Shown one piece after another: positions 1 through 6,545 of a stretch of DNA of 11,052 bases. The stretch comes from Dehalococcoidales bacterium (GTDB taxonomy: Bacteria; Chloroflexota; Dehalococcoidia; Dehalococcoidales; DAOVUZ01). The stretch lies in assembly GCA_030632305.1 (NCBI GenBank), contig DAOVUZ010000012.1, forward strand, positions 1 to 11,052, given 5' to 3'. Under the pieces are notes generated by a model. The model was not told where the DNA came from. It made no database searches and worked only from the letters and a program-made list of their open reading frames with translations. Within the stretch, counting starts at the first letter, position 1; the number at the start of each line of letters is the position of its first letter. The translations under genes and the position numbers were made by a program.

Positions 1-2200
1 AGTTAACGGTTACATAGATATAGCCGCAGCCGGTGGTTACTCTCTCAGTTATGCCAGAGGTTACCTTTGTCCTCTTCCTTGGGGTAAGCCCGGCACCTTC
101 CACCTTTTCCACCTGAACAGTGCTTAATGGTTGTGCCTCACGGCTTCTGTCCCGGTAAATGGTTATCCCTTTTAATCCCTCCTGGTAAGCCATCATATAT
201 ACCTTGGCTATGTCTTCCGTGGTGGCCTCCTGGGGGAAGTTGACTGTCTTGGATACTGCGTTATGGGTGGACTTCTGGAAGGCGGCCTGCATCCTGACAT
301 GCCATTCGGGGCTTATTTCATGGGCGGTAACAAATAACCGCTTGACTTCATCCGGCACGCCATCAATCTCACTGAGGTGAGCGCCATTAGCCAGCTGTTG
401 CATAAGCTCCTCGGAGTAGAAGCCTCCACTCCTGGCTACTTCCTCAAAATAGGGGTTTACCTCTACCAGCTGGGCACCATCCAGGATGTTGCGAATATAG
501 CTCAGGGCAAAAAGCGGCTCAATGCCACTGGAGCAGCCAGCGATTATACTCAGGGTGCCGGTGGGAGCGATGGTAGTTCTGGTAGCATTTCTCACCCCAA
601 AGCCGTCAGGAATATCATATACACTTCCCTTGAAAGCAGGGAATACTTCTCTTTCCTGTGCCAGCTCTTTAGAGGCTTCAGTCGCTTCATCCTGTATATG
701 TTTCATTACCTCCTCTGCCTTTGCCAGCGCATCTTCTGAGTCATAGGGGATGCCCAGCTGGATTAGCATATCAGCAAAACCCATCACGCCCAGCCCTATT
801 TTCCTGGACTTCTTGGTCATATCATCTATTTCGGGCAGGGGGAACTTATTGACATCAATGACATTATCCAGGAACCTGACGGCAACCTTTACTGTCTCAG
901 CTAGCCTGGGGAAATCAATCTCGGTAGTCCCATTTGTGGTTCGCAGCATCATGCTCAGATTGATGGAGCCCAGATTGCATGACTCGTAAGGGAGCAGGGG
1001 CTGTTCGCCGCAAGGGTTGGTGCTTTCAATTTTGCCCAATTGAGGGACAGGATTATCCTGATTTATTCGGTCGATGAAGACAATACCGGGGTCTCCTGTC
1101 TTCCACGCCATATCTACTATCTTATCAAATACCTCTCTGGCATTGAGCTTACCCGCTACTTCTGTGGTGTGTGGGTTTACCAGATTATAGTCAGTGCCGG
1201 ACTTGAGTGCTTCCATAAATTCGTTGGTTACGGCTACCGAGAGGTTAAAATTGGTAAAGGCAGTAGGGTCATCCTTGGCAGCGATGAACTTCATAATATC
1301 GGGGTGGTCAATATTAAGAATAGCCATATTGGCTCCCCGGCGCATCCCCCCCTGTTTAATAACATCAGTGGCAACATCAAAGGCTCGCATGAAGGAGACC
1401 GGGCCACTGGCTACGCCTCCGGTAGAGCCGACTCTATCTGTTTCCGGTCTCAGTCGGGAGAAGGAAAAGCCGGTTCCACCACCGCTTTTGTGAATGAGAG
1501 CCGTATTCTTTACGGCATTAAAGATAGACTCCATCGAATCCTCAATGGGAAGGACAAAGCAGGCGGATAGCTGTCCCAGCTCCCTGCCGGCATTCATCAG
1601 GGTAGGGGAGTTAGGCAGGAACTCAAGGTTAGCCATCAACTGGTAGAATTCATCTGCCCCGGACCTGACATCTGCCCTGGGGTCGTAGATAAGCTCGGCG
1701 GAGGCAATAGTCTGTGCCACGCGGTGGAACATCTCCTCCGGTGTCTCAATAACCTGTCCCTGGCTGCCTTTCTTCAGATATCTTTTTCCCAGAACACGGC
1801 GGGCATTTTCAGAAAGATGAACCGCATCAGCAGGCTTAGCTTTGGGCTTAACTCTTGTAACCTCCATTTTGGGTTCGACCTCCTCTTTCTTGATTGGTTC
1901 CTTAACTGATTCCTTTTCTTTACTCGCCAGGATTTCTTCCACTATAGCCTGGATTTCAGACCCACTGGGGAGTTGTTGCTGGCTTAGCCGGGACCTGGGC
2001 ACCAGATGTTCCATTCCGGGGAGGGGCTGTTCTGTTTGAGGTAGCGGTTTTGATTTTTCCAGACGTTTAATCACCTGAGCCGTGAGTTGCTCCACTAGCT
2101 TTCTATCAGCTATACCCATAGACTCAGCGGCGGCAAAGACAGCCCGGGCAATCTGGGTGCGACTTGGTTGCTTGTCTGGTGACTTGTTGGCTGGGTTCAT
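1..2200 (-). CDS. nrdJ: Adenosylcobalamin-dependent (class II) ribonucleotide reductase, partial (C-terminus outside window)
   Basis: Reduces ribonucleotides to deoxyribonucleotides using B12. There are 733 readable codons with no interruption. Visible motifs: NSPTLMNAG (197-205); Cys214 in the QLSAC motif; HKSGGGTGFSFSRLRP (237-252); GGMRRGANM (284-292); the active-site NPCGE with Asn395, Cys397 and Glu399; Cys408 in SCNLGS; RTTIAPTGTLS (541-551); and TGCGYIYV (724-731), where a C-terminal TSCPD-type domain begins. By family knowledge Cys397 carries the thiyl radical and Cys214/Cys408 form the redox pair; the 11-residue spacing from 397 to 408 fits the class II pattern. Residues 14-92 resemble only the latter part of an ATP-cone and are followed by a Lys/Glu/Pro-rich linker (about 93-123). 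The ATG at 2200 is the only possible start: the next in-frame codon upstream that matters is a stop at 2222-2224. A GAGGAG ribosome site lies 6 bases ahead. The start overlaps the nrdR stop as ATGA, implying translational coupling. The C-terminal cysteines are not visible. Confidence 0.97.
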   Translation of the reverse strand, partial: MNPANKSPDKQPSRTQIARAVFAAAESMGIADRKLVEQLTAQVIKRLEKSKPLPQTEQPLPGMEHLVPRSRLSQQQLPSGSEIQAIVEEILASKEKESVKEPIKKEEVEPKMEVTRVKPKAKPADAVHLSENARRVLGKRYLKKGSQGQVIETPEEMFHRVAQTIASAELIYDPRADVRSGADEFYQLMANLEFLPNSPTLMNAGRELGQLSACFVLPIEDSMESIFNAVKNTALIHKSGGGTGFSFSRLRPETDRVGSTGGVASGPVSFMRAFDVATDVIKQGGMRRGANMAILNIDHPDIMKFIAAKDDPTAFTNFNLSVAVTNEFMEALKSGTDYNLVNPHTTEVAGKLNAREVFDKIVDMAWKTGDPGIVFIDRINQDNPVPQLGKIESTNPCGEQPLLPYESCNLGSINLSMMLRTTNGTTEIDFPRLAETVKVAVRFLDNVIDVNKFPLPEIDDMTKKSRKIGLGVMGFADMLIQLGIPYDSEDALAKAEEVMKHIQDEATEASKELAQEREVFPAFKGSVYDIPDGFGVRNATRTTIAPTGTLSIIAGCSSGIEPLFALSYIRNILDGAQLVEVNPYFEEVARSGGFYSEELMQQLANGAHLSEIDGVPDEVKRLFVTAHEISPEWHVRMQAAFQKSTHNAVSKTVNFPQEATTEDIAKVYMMAYQEGLKGITIYRDRSREAQPLSTVQVEKVEGAGLTPRKRTKVTSGITERVTTGCGYIYVTVN

Positions 2201-2736
2201 TTCCGACTCCTCTGATGCCTCTTAGCTACCACCTCTAATTCCTCAGCCGGGATTAATGATAGCTGAGCGGTAGGGCTAGATTCCCCGACCTCATCGGTTA
2301 CCAGAGTATCTATCTCTCGTTTTAGAGCGGTAATATCAGTGAATTCCCGGTAGACGCTGGCGAAGCGGATATAGGCGATGTAGTCCAGATTCTTTAACCT
2401 TTCCATTACCATATCGCCAATGAGGGTACTGGGTATCTCTGCCTTACCCTGGTGGTAAAGCTCAGCTTCTATATCATCGGCGAGCTTATCCACAGTGCCG
2501 GTAGGCAATGGTCGTTTTTCACATGCTTTGTGAATACCGGTTAGCAGTTTATTGCGGTTAAATTCCTCACGCCTCTCGTCTTTCTTAATCACGAACAAGC
2601 TGGCTGGTTGCAGTTGCTCATAGGTAGTGAAGCGAGAGCCACAGTTCAGGCACTGGCGCCGACGGCGTATGCCGTCATTTACACCACGGGAGTCTGTAAC
2701 CTTGGAATCGTAATAGCCACAATAAGGACAATTCAT
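2197..2736 (-). CDS. nrdR: Transcriptional repressor NrdR of ribonucleotide reductase genes
   Basis: Nucleotide-sensing repressor that binds NrdR boxes ahead of ribonucleotide reductase genes. The N-terminus is a zinc ribbon with Cys3, Cys6, Cys29 and Cys32 and the signature DSR...RRRRQCLNCGSRFTTYE (15-40). An ATP-cone follows at about 47-137 (FVIKKDERREEFNRNKL near its start, YIRFASVYREF at its end), which in the family senses ATP versus dATP. The length of 179 residues exceeds the usual 150-160. The excess is a polar tail from about 147 ending in a basic KRHQRSRK. It is the first gene of an nrdR-nrdJ unit with its own promoter, and a near-perfect NrdR box lies inside that promoter, so autorepression is expected. 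The ribosome site ahead of the ATG is weak (only an AGAG-like stretch). Confidence 0.97.
   Translation of the reverse strand: MNCPYCGYYDSKVTDSRGVNDGIRRRRQCLNCGSRFTTYEQLQPASLFVIKKDERREEFNRNKLLTGIHKACEKRPLPTGTVDKLADDIEAELYHQGKAEIPSTLIGDMVMERLKNLDYIAYIRFASVYREFTDITALKREIDTLVTDEVGESSPTAQLSLIPAEELEVVAKRHQRSRK
2207..2212 (-). promoter_or_regulatory. Ribosome binding site of nrdJ
   Basis: GAGGAG lies inside the last codons of nrdR, six bases before the nrdJ ATG. With the ATGA stop/start overlap it decides the nrdJ start and suggests that ribosomes finishing nrdR re-initiate on nrdJ. Confidence 0.75.
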
Positions 2737-2744
2737 AATGCTCT

Positions 2745-2760
2745 ACACCATATAGTAGTA
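2745..2760 (-). promoter_or_regulatory. Possible second, degenerate NrdR box
   Basis: The plus strand reads ACACCATATAGTAGTA, agreeing with the NrdR consensus at about 10 of 16 positions, mainly in the ACAC half and the ATATA centre. It sits at the predicted transcription start, 29 bases centre-to-centre from the strong box. NrdR boxes usually come in pairs about three helical turns apart, so this is a plausible but weak partner. Confidence 0.45.
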
Positions 2761-2767
2761 AAAAATA

Positions 2768-2796
2768 ATCTTACCACAATATATAGTGTCTGTCAA
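2768..2796 (-). promoter_or_regulatory. Sigma70-type promoter of nrdR-nrdJ
   Basis: On the minus strand a perfect TTGACA (2796-2791) is followed by a 17-base spacer and TAAGAT (2773-2768, 4 of 6 consensus). Transcription would start near 2761, giving a leader of about 25 bases before the nrdR ATG at 2736. The spacer is almost wholly occupied by an NrdR box. The match is by eye and the start point is not known. Confidence 0.75.
2774..2789 (-). promoter_or_regulatory. NrdR box (operator), strong copy
   Basis: The 16-base site reads CCACAATATATAGTGT on the plus strand. It matches the family consensus ACAC-W-ATATAT-W-GTGT at 15 of 16 positions and is nearly palindromic. It fills 16 of the 17 bases between the -35 and -10 hexamers of the nrdR promoter, where a bound repressor would block RNA polymerase. 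Confidence 0.85.
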
Positions 2797-2839
2797 GCCC
2801 TTATTGTGTGTGGGGGGTAAAGAAGGGGGTGGTCGGCTG

Positions 2840-2854
2840 GCTTTGCGGCAAAGC
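2840..2854. repeat. Short perfect inverted repeat overlapping the closing stem of the rod structure
   Basis: GCTTTGC, a single G, then GCAAAGC. It uses bases 2847-2854, which also pair with the end of ftsZ in the long rod, so the two pairings exclude each other. No T-run follows on either strand, so it is not a standard intrinsic terminator. Confidence 0.6.
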
Positions 2855-3010
2855 TCAGTATTGATTTGTCCAGAGCTGGTCAGGGAACCACGAAGGCTGT
2901 AGGGCGTTAGCACCCGAGAAGAACCCCGGTCTTCCCGGTAAAACGCTTCAAGTACCTACAGCCTCTTTGGTGGTTCCGGTGGTTTGAGTAAATCCCTGAG
3001 AGCTTTAGCC
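2847..3010 (-). ncRNA. Candidate structured RNA: long rod-shaped imperfect palindrome between ftsZ and nrdR
   Basis: The two halves of this 164-base stretch pair along almost their whole length. From the outside in: GGC 2847-2849 with 3008-3010; AAAGCT 2850-2855 with 3001-3006; CAG 2856-2858 with 2996-2998; GATTT 2863-2867 with 2990-2994; then a large bubble (2868-2883 against 2978-2989); GGAACCAC 2884-2891 with 2970-2977; AGGCTGTAGG 2894-2903 with 2955-2964; GCGTT 2904-2908 with 2942-2946; and a terminal hairpin 2912-2939. That is about 49 base pairs. A closing stem, one big central bubble and a long upper stem is the general shape of 6S RNA, but I do not recognise conserved 6S sequence and claim only the fold. 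Strand is uncertain because a palindrome folds both ways. Minus was chosen because it follows ftsZ and has a weak ATAACA/TACTAA promoter-like pair (3056-3061 and 3033-3038). It could instead be an ftsZ mRNA 3' stabilising structure or a palindromic repeat. Confidence 0.45.
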
Positions 3011-4138
3011 AGTTGGGGTGTTCATTGGTGCCTTAGTAGTCAGTTGAGTCGATGGTGTTATTGCCTGTCGTCGATGGCTGAATAGTGGGCGACGCAGGAA
3101 AGAGGGAACATCCAGTAGATCTTCGCTCTTTAACCCTTTAAGGAGCCGATTGAACTCATCTTCCCGGCTAATCCCGGTTAGTCCTGCCTTGGAAGCGAAT
3201 CCGGTGGCAATTAGGGTAATCCTTATTTCCTTCTCCATAGCTGCTTCGTGCCCCACGCCAAAAATGATGTTGGCATCAGGGGCTACTGCTTGCTTGATTA
3301 CCTCAGCGGCTTCATTAACTTCAAACAGGGAAAGGCTGGTACCACCGACAACATTGAATAACACACCTCTTGACCCATCAATAGAAACATCTAACAGGGG
3401 ACTAGCTAAAGCTTCTTTAGCCGCATCTACGGCTCGATTTTGACCTGACCCTCTGCCTACAGACATCCAGGCTGGACCGGCATCCTTCATCACCGCCTTG
3501 ACATCGGCGAAGTCGAGGTTAATCAATCCGGGGACAGTGATAACCTCAGCGATAGCCTGAACGCCGTGGCGGAGCACATCATCGGCTAGCTTAAAGGCAT
3601 TATCTACCGCTGTCTTTTGGTCACATAGTTCGAGTAAGCGATTATTAGGGATAATGATAAGGGTATCAACCTTCTCTAAGAGACGGGTAATGCCATCGTC
3701 TGATACCTGGCAGCGGTGGGTGCCCTCAAAGGTGAAGGGTCTGGTGACTACGGCAATAGTCAGGGCTCCACTTTGCTTAGCTATTTCAGCGACAACAGGG
3801 GCAGCCCCGGTACCGGTGCCACCACCCATACCACAGGTGACAAATACCATATCAGCCCCGGAGACGAGTTCTTTAAGCTCATCACGGTTTTCTTCGGCTG
3901 CTTTCTGACCCAGGTTATGGTCACCACCTACGCCTAGTCCTTTGCTAGTCTTCTCTCCAAGCTGGACGCGGGTTGGTGCCTCGGTAATAGATAGTGCTTG
4001 GGCATCGGTATTTATGGCGATGAACTCCACGCCTTGAATTTCCTCTTTGACCATACGGGTTATGGCATTACAGCCACCGCCGCCTAGACCGATGACCTTA
4101 ATCTTGGCTGGATTAGGGACAAAGCTTGTTTTTGCCAT
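3005..4138 (-). CDS. ftsZ: Cell division protein FtsZ
   Basis: Tubulin-like GTPase that polymerises into the division ring at mid-cell. The GTP-binding core begins with IGLGGGGCNAI (16-26) and carries the tubulin signature GGGTGTG at 105-111. The T7 synergy loop NLDFAD is at 207-212, with Asp209 and Asp212 positioned for GTP hydrolysis in the neighbouring subunit. The second domain ends near 316. The linker is short (about 25 residues) and leads to DVPSFLRR (343-350), the conserved C-terminal peptide that binds FtsA. Unusually, this peptide is not at the end: 27 further residues rich in Thr, Pro and Ser follow. Total length is 377. The ATG at 4138 directly follows a very strong GGAGGAGGAG ribosome site, fitting high expression. 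It lies 34 bases after ftsA and is the last gene of the mraZ-rsmH-ftsA-ftsZ unit. Its stop codon lies inside the closing stem of the downstream rod structure. Confidence 0.98.
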   Translation of the reverse strand: MAKTSFVPNPAKIKVIGLGGGGCNAITRMVKEEIQGVEFIAINTDAQALSITEAPTRVQLGEKTSKGLGVGGDHNLGQKAAEENRDELKELVSGADMVFVTCGMGGGTGTGAAPVVAEIAKQSGALTIAVVTRPFTFEGTHRCQVSDDGITRLLEKVDTLIIIPNNRLLELCDQKTAVDNAFKLADDVLRHGVQAIAEVITVPGLINLDFADVKAVMKDAGPAWMSVGRGSGQNRAVDAAKEALASPLLDVSIDGSRGVLFNVVGGTSLSLFEVNEAAEVIKQAVAPDANIIFGVGHEAAMEKEIRITLIATGFASKAGLTGISREDEFNRLLKGLKSEDLLDVPSFLRRPLFSHRRQAITPSTQLTTKAPMNTPTG

Positions 4139-4172
4139 CTCCTCCTCCTTATACTTTGTTGATTATTGAGTC

Positions 4173-5390
4173 TTAGTGGAACAGGTTCTTAATTCGGGAA
4201 ATTAGACGCTTTAAAGTTGCGCCGAATCCGTAAGATTGCCAGGTCTGCGTGCCCTCGTGCTTTGCTCCCCAGAGCAGGAGACCAACGCTGGTGGCATAGG
4301 CTGGGTCATGAAGAGTATCAGTGATACCAGTTATATTGCCAGGGATACCTACTCTTACCGAGAGGTCCAGCATATCGCGCCCCATGGCTTCTATGCCAGA
4401 AAGGTTGGAGCTACCACCAGTGAGTACCAGTCCCGCCGGGACTAATGTTTCATATTCAGAGTGTGGCAACTCTAGCAGAATGAGCCTTATGATTTCTTCC
4501 ACTCGAGCCCGAATAATGTCGCATAAGTCCTGGTAGGAGACACCATGTCCATCTTCTGCCATTGCGCTAGGGGTTTCCATCTTACCTTCGTAAACCGGCA
4601 TAACAGTGCCATACCTTTTCTTCATTTCCTCGGCGACGTCAAATGGCAGTCCCAGACCGATAGCAACATCTCTGGTGATTTGATAACCGGCTACTGGTAG
4701 AATGGCGGTATGCCAGATGCTTCCCTCTCTAAAGACAGCAATATCTGTAGTCCCACCGCCGATGTCAGCTAATATAACACCTGTTTGCTTCTCATCCTCG
4801 GTTAATACTGCCTCATTGCTAGCTAAAGGTTCGAGGATGAGGTCATCAATATCTATCCCAATGCAACGAATACACTTTGCCAGATTCTGGACAGAGGTTA
4901 TGGCGGCAGTAATGATATGTGTCTCTACATCCAGTCTGAAGCCATGCATTCCTACCGGATTCTTGACCCCTACCTGACCATCAATAGCATAACTTCGGGG
5001 GATAACATGGAGCAGCTTTCTATCGCTAGGAACCTTAATGCTCCGGGCGGATTGAAGAACTCGCTTCAGGTCATCCGGGCGTACCAGTCGGTCATTATGA
5101 GTAATAGCTACTACCCCTTTGCTATTCAGTGAGGTGACATGCCTTCCAGTCACACCGACATAGGCTGATTCTACCTTGGTGCCGCTGGCATGTTCTGCTT
5201 TTCTCACTGATTCCCGGATTGAATCTGTGGCGTCGTTGATGTTGACCACTAGACCTTTGTGTAGCCCCTTGGATGGGGTGACGCCCACTCCCAGGACTCG
5301 GACACTACCCCCTTCTTCTGTGTCGGCTATAATTGTGCATACTTTAGTGGTACCAACATCAATAGAAGCTAAAGTAGTCTGTCTTTTCAT
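4173..5390 (-). CDS. ftsA: Cell division protein FtsA
   Basis: Actin-like ATPase that tethers FtsZ filaments to the membrane. Visible parts: phosphate-1 motif SIDVGTTKVCTII (9-21); the FtsA-specific 1C domain across about 84-162; phosphate-2 motif LADIGGGTTDIAVF (208-220); adenosine motif LVLTGGSSNLSGI (321-333); and a C-terminal amphipathic helix LKRLISRIKNLF (393-404) with alternating basic and hydrophobic residues, the usual membrane-targeting sequence. The 405-residue length is typical. The ATG at 5390 follows a GGAGGGAGGAG ribosome site. ftsZ starts 34 bases downstream and carries the matching DxPxFLRR peptide, so the pair should work as the membrane-anchored proto-ring. No ftsQ, ftsL, ftsI, ftsW or mur gene is nearby. 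Confidence 0.98.
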   Translation of the reverse strand: MKRQTTLASIDVGTTKVCTIIADTEEGGSVRVLGVGVTPSKGLHKGLVVNINDATDSIRESVRKAEHASGTKVESAYVGVTGRHVTSLNSKGVVAITHNDRLVRPDDLKRVLQSARSIKVPSDRKLLHVIPRSYAIDGQVGVKNPVGMHGFRLDVETHIITAAITSVQNLAKCIRCIGIDIDDLILEPLASNEAVLTEDEKQTGVILADIGGGTTDIAVFREGSIWHTAILPVAGYQITRDVAIGLGLPFDVAEEMKKRYGTVMPVYEGKMETPSAMAEDGHGVSYQDLCDIIRARVEEIIRLILLELPHSEYETLVPAGLVLTGGSSNLSGIEAMGRDMLDLSVRVGIPGNITGITDTLHDPAYATSVGLLLWGAKHEGTQTWQSYGFGATLKRLISRIKNLFH

Positions 5391-5404
5391 CTCCTCCCTC
5401 CTTG

Positions 5405-5439
5405 TTAACTGGATTCTTGAGCCCTTTGGGGTTAGTTAA
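5405..5439 (-). repeat. Inverted repeat between rsmH and ftsA, just ahead of the ftsA ribosome site
   Basis: TTAACT (5405-5410) and AGTTAA (5434-5439) can pair, with a smaller CCC/GGG hairpin inside the loop. In the mRNA it lies between the rsmH stop codon, which it overlaps, and the ftsA ribosome site. The arms are AT-rich and short, so the structure would be weak. Confidence 0.35.
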
Positions 5440-6545
5440 TTTCTTACATTTTCAAAACCTCCCTTGTTCATCTTCTCAAAAATTATCAATCTAGGGTCCA
5501 GGAAAGTTCTTCGGAGCTTTTTCAGCAAAGCTGGTCTCCTCCATCCTCCACCATTAACCTCTAACGAAAAACACAGTTTTTCAACCGTCCCATATTGTTC
5601 ATCCTGAATAATGATGCGTTCTGCAGTTCTCAATTTGGCACTGCGGCTACGCGGATTAAGTTGAACCTCGGCTGGGGAAGGAGTAATGACTTTCTTATTG
5701 ATTAACTTCAGGGAGGCGGTATGCCCGCAAATACAGCTTGGTGCTCCTGGGGGGCAGATACAATCTTTTGCTTCTTGTTGCATAAACTGTTTCACTATGC
5801 GGTCTTCGATAGAGTGATAGCTAATGACAGTCAATCTACCTTCGAACCCAAGGAGGTTAACCGCCTGTTTCAGGGCTGCTTCTAGGTGCTCAAGTTCGTG
5901 GTTGACCACTATGCGTAGTGCTTGAAAAGTTCTGGTGGCGGGGTGGATTCTACCCCTTCTGCCGCCGGTAGCCCGCTCTATTATCTGAGCTAGTTCAAGG
6001 GTAGTGCTTAAAGGGCGTGCCTGTACGATATGGTGTGCTATTTGGTGGCTGTAGCCTTCCTCACCGTATTTTTTAATAAGGTGAGCTAGTTCGCTCTCGG
6101 AGGAATTGTTAACGATATCGGCGGCGGTAATCTCCTGGCTGGGACTCACGCGCATGTCCAAGGGTGCGTCATGCTGGAAGCTAAAACCACGGCTATCATC
6201 ATTTAGCTGGAGGGAGGAGAGTCCCAGATCGAATAAGATGCCATGAACCGGGAGGAAGTCATATTTAAGACAGATAGCCTGTAAATTAACGAAGTTTTCA
6301 TTAATGAGGAGGGCTGAGCCATTATAGGCTTCAAGCCTTGCCCCGGCTACTTTTATCGCTTCGGGGTCGGTATCAATGCCTAATAGCTGCCCGCCAGGTG
6401 AGCTATGGTCTAAAATAGCAGCGGCATGCCCCCCACCGCCGAGGGTGCAATCAATATAGCGACCCCCAGGCTGCACCGCCAGTGCCTCAATGGTCTCTTG
6501 AAGCAGAACTGGGATATGAGTGGGAGGTGACATGTTTAGATTCAT
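5436..6545 (-). CDS. rsmH: 16S rRNA (cytosine-1402 N4) methyltransferase RsmH (MraW) with C-terminal extension
   Basis: Transfers a methyl group from S-adenosylmethionine to N4 of C1402 in the ribosomal decoding centre. Visible motifs: HIPVLLQETIEAL at the start; SAM-binding motif YIDCTLGGGGHAAAIL (30-45); GIDTDPEA (56-63); ILFDLGLSSLQLNDDSRGFSF (103-123); HPATRTFQALRIVVN (201-215); and SYHSIEDRIVKQF (242-254). A cysteine cluster (262, 264, 271, 273) also occurs in other family members. The normal family end, NPRSRSAKLRTAERI, falls at 297-311, but the frame continues for 58 more residues, including a basic stretch RRPALLKKLRRTF (336-348). That makes 369 residues against the usual 310. The ATG at 6545 overlaps the mraZ stop as ATGA with a GAGAGG site upstream; an alternative start is Met5. 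The gene is translationally coupled to mraZ. Confidence 0.96.
   Translation of the reverse strand: MNLNMSPPTHIPVLLQETIEALAVQPGGRYIDCTLGGGGHAAAILDHSSPGGQLLGIDTDPEAIKVAGARLEAYNGSALLINENFVNLQAICLKYDFLPVHGILFDLGLSSLQLNDDSRGFSFQHDAPLDMRVSPSQEITAADIVNNSSESELAHLIKKYGEEGYSHQIAHHIVQARPLSTTLELAQIIERATGGRRGRIHPATRTFQALRIVVNHELEHLEAALKQAVNLLGFEGRLTVISYHSIEDRIVKQFMQQEAKDCICPPGAPSCICGHTASLKLINKKVITPSPAEVQLNPRSRSAKLRTAERIIIQDEQYGTVEKLCFSLEVNGGGWRRPALLKKLRRTFLDPRLIIFEKMNKGGFENVRN

Noticed and set aside
377..1909. Several plus-strand open frames of 60-176 codons across the left end
   Set aside because: They lie antisense to nrdJ, whose minus-strand frame is continuous and full of family motifs. None shows a recognisable domain.
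2847..3010. Reading the palindrome as an intrinsic terminator for ftsZ
   Set aside because: Neither strand has a T-run after the hairpins, and the structure is far longer than a terminator.
2847..3010. tmRNA, SRP RNA, RNase P RNA, T-box or a common riboswitch at this site
   Set aside because: I could not find the conserved core sequences of these families; the closest resemblance is only in shape, to 6S RNA.
2608..5439. Plus-strand open frames opposite nrdR, ftsZ and ftsA
   Set aside because: They are shadows of strongly conserved minus-strand genes. Their translations are low complexity and lack motifs.
5436..5612. A separate small gene or frameshifted ftsL fused to the end of rsmH
   Set aside because: The tail has no membrane segment or coiled coil as FtsL would, and the reading frame is uninterrupted.
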